Shown: piece after piece, positions 60,901 through 64,000 of the stretch
Layout of the letters: each line of letters opens with the position of its first letter
How positions within the stretch are numbered: position 1 is the first letter of the stretch
Source: Spisula solida
Taxonomy: Eukaryota; Mollusca; Bivalvia; Venerida; Mactridae
NCBI GenBank assembly: GCA_947247005.1
Contig: OX365945.1
Coordinates: 15,258,501 to 15,322,500, forward strand
Direction of reading: 5' to 3'
Length of the DNA stretch: 64,000 nucleotides
Translations under genes and position numbers: made by a program
Notes under the pieces: generated by a model
What the model was told of the DNA's origin: nothing
The model's database searches: none
What the model saw: the letters and a program-made list of their open reading frames with translations, nothing else

Positions 60901-61908
60901 TACTTTCTGGTCTGAACTTGTGATGTTCAGTTTACTTAACCAGTTATCCTGGAATAAATTATCAACCAGGACTAACTTGCTCTTTCGCAAGCAACTGACA
61001 ACTTCTATACATGTGGTGGGACATAACAGTAGCAAAGATCTATTGTCTTATCAGTATTGATAACCACGTTTGCAAATTGTATTTAATAATGGTCTGGCTA
61101 AGGTTGATGATCGTATATTGTTTAAAAAAATATAAAGCCAAGAATAAAACTTGAAATTTCTACCACCCAACTTATTTAAACTTGTGAGCTAACCTAGGTA
61201 TGAAGATGCTGTGGTCTGTCTAGGTCCAGCATTGTGCAAATATATGAAATTTAGGTTAAGTTCTTTAAAAACCATATGAACACAATTTGGGGCTATTTTT
61301 AACAGATTTTCATAAAAGTTTAGGGGAGTGCTTATTTGGGGGATATCTATATGGATCAAGCCTGACCCAAAACTAGGTCTGCAGGACTAGTCAATAACTT
61401 AGTGAACATAATTTGCCAAACTGTGGAGGTAATCAAATGAGTGATGTAGTCAATAACTTAGTGAACATAATTTGCCAAACTGTGGAGGTAATCAAATGAG
61501 TGATGTAGTCATTAACTTGGTGAACATAATTTGCTAAACTGTGGAGGTAATCAAATGAGTGATGTAGGGCCATCATTCACAGCACCTTCTCCATTGGATT
61601 TTAGAACATAAATTGTCCACACTGTCAGCTTTAGTTACTGAAAAATAATGAACAGAACTTGTGATCATATTTTTTCCAGTCGAAGCCGGACTCGTTCCAG
61701 ATCACGAAGCAGGAGTCGATCTCGTAGTCGTAGTCGAAGCCGTAGTCGAAGTAGGTCAGGTAGTCGTAGCAGGAGTCGCAGCCGTTCTAGATCAAGGTCT
61801 GAGAAGAGGTCAAGGACACCATCACGCTCCAAGTCGAGGTCAAGGTCTAGGTCGAAATCCAGATCAAAGTCGCCGATTAAAGAAGATGAGCCGAAGGAGG
61901 AAAATTAA
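51825..61908 (+). CDS. SRSF4/5/6-like: SR-rich splicing factor, two-RRM class (SRSF4/5/6, B52-like), complete
   Basis: Coding exons 51825-51947, 52934-53004, 53603-53785, 55177-55206 (cassette candidate), 57301-57370, 59848-59921, 60768-60887, 61680-61908. Together they make 900 nt, 299 residues plus TAA. The protein binds purine-rich exonic enhancers and recruits spliceosome components in the nucleus. Order: RRM1 about 2-73 (RNP2 VYVGRV 5-10, RNP1 NGYCFVEF 36-43); Gly-rich hinge about 79-113; pseudo-RRM2 about 143-215 with the invariant SWQDLKD at 157-163; RS domain about 220-287; short acidic tail. SWQDLKD defines two-RRM SR proteins, and [19 protein letters not shown] is close to SRSF4/5/6. 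The length is nearest SRSF5-sized members. The exact vertebrate paralogue cannot be assigned. SR genes are usually autoregulated by poison exons, but I could not identify one. Confidence 0.97.
52280..52565 (+). mobile_element. Truncated copy of the 14349-15206 transposon
   Basis: TA followed by CAGTAGAACTTCGATGCCTC, then about 285 bp matching the reverse complement of the right half of 14349-15206 (for example TCGGTCCTGGCAAA, CCCTTCTTTATTCATAT, TTCGCACCTTTCATT). The other TIR is missing. It is in SR intron 1 of the coding part. Confidence 0.85.
52934..53004 (+). CDS. SRSF4/5/6-like: SR gene coding exon 2 (RRM1, second half)
   Basis: 71 nt, phase 0 in and phase 2 out, acceptor ATTCCAG and donor GTTTGT. 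It encodes [20 protein letters not shown] then MGER, the RRM1 helix 2 and strand 4. [14 protein letters not shown] is typical of SRSF4/5/6. Confidence 0.96.
53603..53785 (+). CDS. SRSF4/5/6-like: SR gene coding exon 3 (RRM1 end and glycine-rich hinge)
   Basis: 183 nt, phase 2 in and out, polypyrimidine acceptor TTTTTTTTAG and donor GTATGT. It encodes [15 protein letters not shown], then about 30 residues of almost pure Gly with two Tyr, then [15 protein letters not shown]. The GGN codon run (about 53640-53740) is slippage-prone. Read-through into the intron meets TAA five codons after the donor. Confidence 0.93.
54481..54744 (-). mobile_element. HINE/pearl-like element J (short, minus)
   Basis: 3' end (left): TTTTAGTCCCCTACCAGT / ACTGGAGTGGACTAT can fold. 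5' end (right): CCAGTAGAGGACTTC ... AACAACTTGTT, i.e. AACAAG start and AGTCC subterminal motif on the minus strand. It contains GTGGTTGCTATGGCAACAG. Located between SR exons 3 and 4. Confidence 0.6.
55177..55206 (+). CDS. SRSF4/5/6-like: 30-nt in-frame microexon of the SR gene (cassette candidate)
   Basis: Acceptor CAATTTTAG, 30 nt, consensus donor GTAAGT. It is entered and left in phase 2 and begins with A, so both inclusion ([11 protein letters not shown]) and skipping (AA|A, K) keep the frame into YGPP. It adds ten Gly/Ser-rich residues to the hinge between the RRMs. Its use needs transcript data. Confidence 0.7.
   Translation, partial: RWWTVECKF
55478..55810 (+). repeat. Tandem repeat, about 40 bp x 8
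   Basis: Units read GGTCAAAAGATTGGGCATTT then AAGGTGTAAAGTCAAG, head to tail, in the intron after the microexon. Confidence 0.93.
57301..57370 (+). CDS. SRSF4/5/6-like: SR gene coding exon 5 (RRM2 start)
   Basis: 70 nt, phase 2 in and phase 0 out, acceptor TTTTTCAG and donor GTAATT. It encodes [20 protein letters not shown] then SWQ. It holds the degenerate RNP2 (IIVENL) and the first half of SWQDLKD. Confidence 0.96.
57479..57793 (-). other. Unrecognised antisense ORF inside SR intron
   Basis: An open frame of about 103 codons on the minus strand, ending TGA, with no ATG at its start. Its sequence (for example [20 protein letters not shown]) looks more protein-like than the surrounding spurious frames. 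A possible acceptor AGTTAG precedes it. It could be an old coding-sequence or transposon remnant. I do not recognise a family. Confidence 0.25.
59320..59500 (+). repeat. GATG-rich tandem repeat, about 60 bp units
   Basis: TTGATGTAAGACGA alternates with GGGAATTGATGTTTTGATG and CTGATTACATGTAAAGATG. It sits in SR intron 5, about 350 bp before exon 6. Confidence 0.8.
59848..59921 (+). CDS. SRSF4/5/6-like: SR gene coding exon 6 (RRM2 middle)
   Basis: 74 nt, phase 0 in and phase 2 out, acceptor GTTGCAG and donor GTATGT. It encodes [20 protein letters not shown] then RKNEG. It completes SWQDLKD, and [10 protein letters not shown] is nearly invariant in SRSF4/5/6. Confidence 0.97.
60171..60738 (-). 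mobile_element. HINE/pearl-like element I (minus), ending next to SR exon 7
   Basis: 3' end (left): TTATGCTCCCCAAAAACATT...; 5' end (right): TATGGGGAGCATCACCCGTC ... GGCTCTTGT (ACAAGAG on the minus strand). Two to three core copies follow the pattern AATTTTTCATACTTAATTCT, TTTGAAACTTCATAGGT, GGAAGTGCAGTGCACAAGAA. It ends 29 bp before the acceptor of exon 7. Confidence 0.78.
60768..60887 (+). CDS. SRSF4/5/6-like: SR gene coding exon 7 (RRM2 end)
   Basis: 120 nt, phase 2 in and out, acceptor GTTTTTCAG and donor GTAGGC. It encodes [20 protein letters not shown] then [19 protein letters not shown]. It contains RRM2 RNP1-like strand VDFAS and the basic junction to the RS domain. Confidence 0.96.
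61388..61566 (+). repeat. Tandem repeat, about 60 bp x 3
   Basis: GTCAATAACTTAGTGAACAT, AATTTGCCAAACTGTGGAGG and TAATCAAATGAGTGATGTA repeat three times, in the last SR intron. Confidence 0.95.
61680..61908 (+). CDS. SRSF4/5/6-like: SR gene coding exon 8 (RS domain and stop)
   Basis: 229 nt, phase 2 in, acceptor TTTTTTCCAG, ends TAA. It encodes about 22 consecutive or near-consecutive RS/SR dipeptides, [20 protein letters not shown], then a tail KEDEPKEEN. Serines here are SRPK/CLK phosphorylation targets in characterised homologues. Confidence 0.97.
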
Positions 61909-63150
61909 TTGTTGTTTTCTTGTTTCATCTTTAATCTATTTGAGCGTCATATTGACATCACTCTGTTTTATCATCAATATCATTATTTTAATTTCATTAC
62001 CAATGAGTCAAATGCCATTCCGCCCTGTCTCAAATAAAAAGCATTTTGCAGCACTAACATTATTTCCTGTTTTTGGTTATTACAACCATTTGTGCCACAT
62101 TATTCATTAATCATCTAGTATGTGCTTTTGTTCAAATCATGTTGAATTCTTTATCAACTTTGGTCCTTAGACTTGAAATACTCAAACCCTTCTGTGAAAC
62201 TATTATGTTTCATTATGCTTAGACACAATAAGGCAGAACTCCAGACAAATTTATACCAATTATTTCCACTCAGTCATTCGAAAGAAATTACGGTACTTCA
62301 CTGGTGTAAGGATGGTTATATTGTGTTGGTTATGTAAGAAATCGTTGAATACCTGAGAGAATGGCTTGATTATGGTCTATTCTCTAAGTTATCTACTATA
62401 CAGCATGTTTAATGTGTAGTTTTGAGGAAATGTTGATAATATTTCTATTTGTAGTTGATTTACTTACAGCCTACTTACATTTTTGTAACAATGTGTGCTT
62501 GTGATTATGGACCAGATTTTACAGAAAACCTTGTCATTTAAAATGATTTGATTTTCTCTGCCAATTAGGTGGGAAAATGTCAATGTTTATTCACACATGT
62601 GCGTAACTATTCTTAGCTATTGTTATAAAACTTCACTGGAATGTGAAATTGTGCACCTGTGCTCTTATATGCCAAGGAAAGAATTTTCAGCAGAGTTTTT
62701 TACCTTTTTTGGAAACCTGTATTTAGCCGAAGTGTCATGTTTTATTGTTATATTGTATGTTCTGCAAATGTATTTTACGAGAAACCAATATCCTCTAATT
62801 TCTGCATAAATAAACTGATGTTCGTGGATTTTAGTCATGCAACTTCATAAAAAGGTGTGTTCGTTACCATGTAAAGTCATGAAAACATGAGATGTTGTTC
62901 AGGCCTGATGTGTTTATGCTGAAACCAATTTAAGCAAAGTTAGGGCCCTTGCTTGTAAACATGATAATTGTGGAATTTTTATGGTTTCATTTAACATTCT
63001 CTTTTACATACAAACATTGTAACATCAGTTTTGAATCTCGGATTTTGTTGAACAAAATGTCATTATGTAAATATTACTTCCATTGTATCATTGACCAATT
63101 CATAAAACATTTCTAATAAATTTGTTGTCATATTATCCCCAGTTTTGTGT
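61909..63150 (+). other. 3' UTR of the SR gene
   Basis: AATAAA hexamers at 62033-62038, 62809-62814 and 63115-63120. The last is followed by TTTGTTGTCATATTATC and a T/G-rich stretch, so it is the best distal site. The earlier ones may give shorter 3' ends. No protein-coding sequence. Confidence 0.6.
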
Positions 63151-63192
63151 TGTTATTGAAGATTAGTGGTAGACATGAAATTGTCTTTATAT

Positions 63193-63405
63193 AGTCCAGT
63201 CAGGGTAAGAATCCAGTGACGCAGCGGTCGAGTCCACTATAACAGAGTAAAACTGATTATAAAGGCTTATACTGTACAAACAACTATAATTTGAATGCTA
63301 AACTAACATACTATATTTGCTCTACCTGTTCAGACAATGGATTTAATCTATTTACCCGGGTACACATAAACTGCAACGTCACTGTCACAATATCATAACT
63401 GGACT
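63193..63405. mobile_element. 213-bp TIR element
   Basis: Left AGTCCAGTCAGGGTAAG..CCAGTGACGCAG, right CTGCAACGTCACTG..TAACTGGACT, imperfect inverses. Flanks TATAT / GTACA give no clear TSD. Confidence 0.6.
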
Positions 63406-63532
63406 GTACAATGTGATATTTATTGCAAGTAGCTGAAGACTTTCTGAATAAATACTTATACCACCAATAAACATGTCTTGGGATTATAATATTTGATGCT
63501 ACTTGTTGTCCACTGCCGAACTTGTACTAGTA

Positions 63533-63637
63533 CATCTTTTTCAGCAGCTTGGCTGTTTTTTCCAGCACCCTGTGAAACCTGAATTTTCAACGGTTTCACA
63601 GGGTGTTGGACAAAACGGTACAGCTGCTGAAAAAGAT
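63533..63637. mobile_element. 105-bp near-palindromic foldback (hairpin) element
   Basis: Left arm ATCTTTTTCAGCAGCTTGGC then CCAGCACCCTGTGAAACC. Right arm GGTTTCACAGGGTGTTGG then CAGCTGCTGAAAAAGAT. The loop is TGAATTTTCAAC. About 41 of 48 arm positions pair. A second, more decayed copy lies at 31839-31972, so it is a repeat rather than a unique miRNA gene. Confidence 0.8.
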
Positions 63638-64000
63638 CTTGCATTTCATGGGAAGTTAATAATTTTTCCCTTGGCGTATATGTGGTGTATAATTCATAGA
63701 AACCTATGAAGAATAAAATAGCTATGGCTATTTTTGTTTTCCAATGTGGACAAATTTCGTCTTGGACCTGTAGCCGAAAGTCACGTGGTATTGCAACACT
63801 AGAGTATTATGAGGTCCGTAGATCAAGTGTGCAACCTTCAGCATTTCTGGCTATTGGGCTGTCATTGCAGAGTAATCCAGATTTGCTGCAATAGAAAGAC
63901 TGAACTTGTCTGCAGAAAATCAAAGTTATTTGATTAATCTAAGTATTGGAACGTTTTTGAAATTTTAAAGCTAAATTTCAAAGAGAATTTTGACTTCTGT
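63638..64000. other. 3' flank, nothing recognised
   Basis: Contains only short frames with no conserved motif and no listed repeat. Confidence 0.5.

Noticed and set aside
61661..62110. 149-codon ORF overlapping the RS-domain exon
   Set aside because: Alternative frame of the RS repeat. The RSRS frame joins exon 7 in phase and ends in a typical short tail.

Overview
The window is metazoan nuclear DNA, AT-rich and dominated by introns, minisatellites and interspersed repeats. It most likely comes from a bivalve mollusc. That assignment rests on many 'pearl'-type (Helentron-derived, HINE) elements carrying ACGG microsatellites and tandem cores, on tRNA-headed SINEs with a shared body, and on GT-AG multi-exon genes. 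The species cannot be named from the sequence. No prokaryotic genes, rRNA or CRISPR are present, and nearly all ORFs over 60 codons outside the exons listed are chance or repeat-derived.

Two protein-coding genes can be reconstructed exon by exon with every splice phase consistent. (1) Minus strand, 30132 down to 23: the first 15 coding exons (about 518 codons) of a TMEM63/OSCA-family mechanosensitive ion channel. The C-terminal part lies left of the window. (2) Plus strand, 51825-61908: a complete two-RRM SR splicing factor of the SRSF4/5/6 (fly B52) group. It has 8 coding exons and encodes 299 residues, or 289 if an in-frame 30-nt cassette exon is skipped. A plausible promoter and 5' UTR exon lies near 44.87 kb. 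The two genes are divergently transcribed and have no evident functional link.

Layout: 0-30.3 kb is the TMEM63 gene, including an 11.2-kb intron at 18.2-29.4 kb. From 30.3 to 44.9 kb is intergenic repeat-rich DNA with a 48-bp minisatellite and hairpin MITEs. From 44.9 to 51.8 kb is the likely first intron of the SR gene, packed with nested transposons. From 51.8 to 63.1 kb is the SR gene with its 3' UTR, and the rest is 3' flank.

The most notable material is the mobile-element record. At least ten HINE/pearl-like elements share an architecture of AACAAGA-like 5' start, 5' subterminal motif, tandem core, ACGG-type microsatellite and 3'-terminal hairpin. In two of them the hairpin shows compensatory base changes around a conserved bulge. 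There is also a three-level transposon nest with an exactly reconstructable empty site, and two related TIR families whose copies show 5-bp and 6-bp target-site duplications. I see no evidence for a new enzymatic or defence system in this window.
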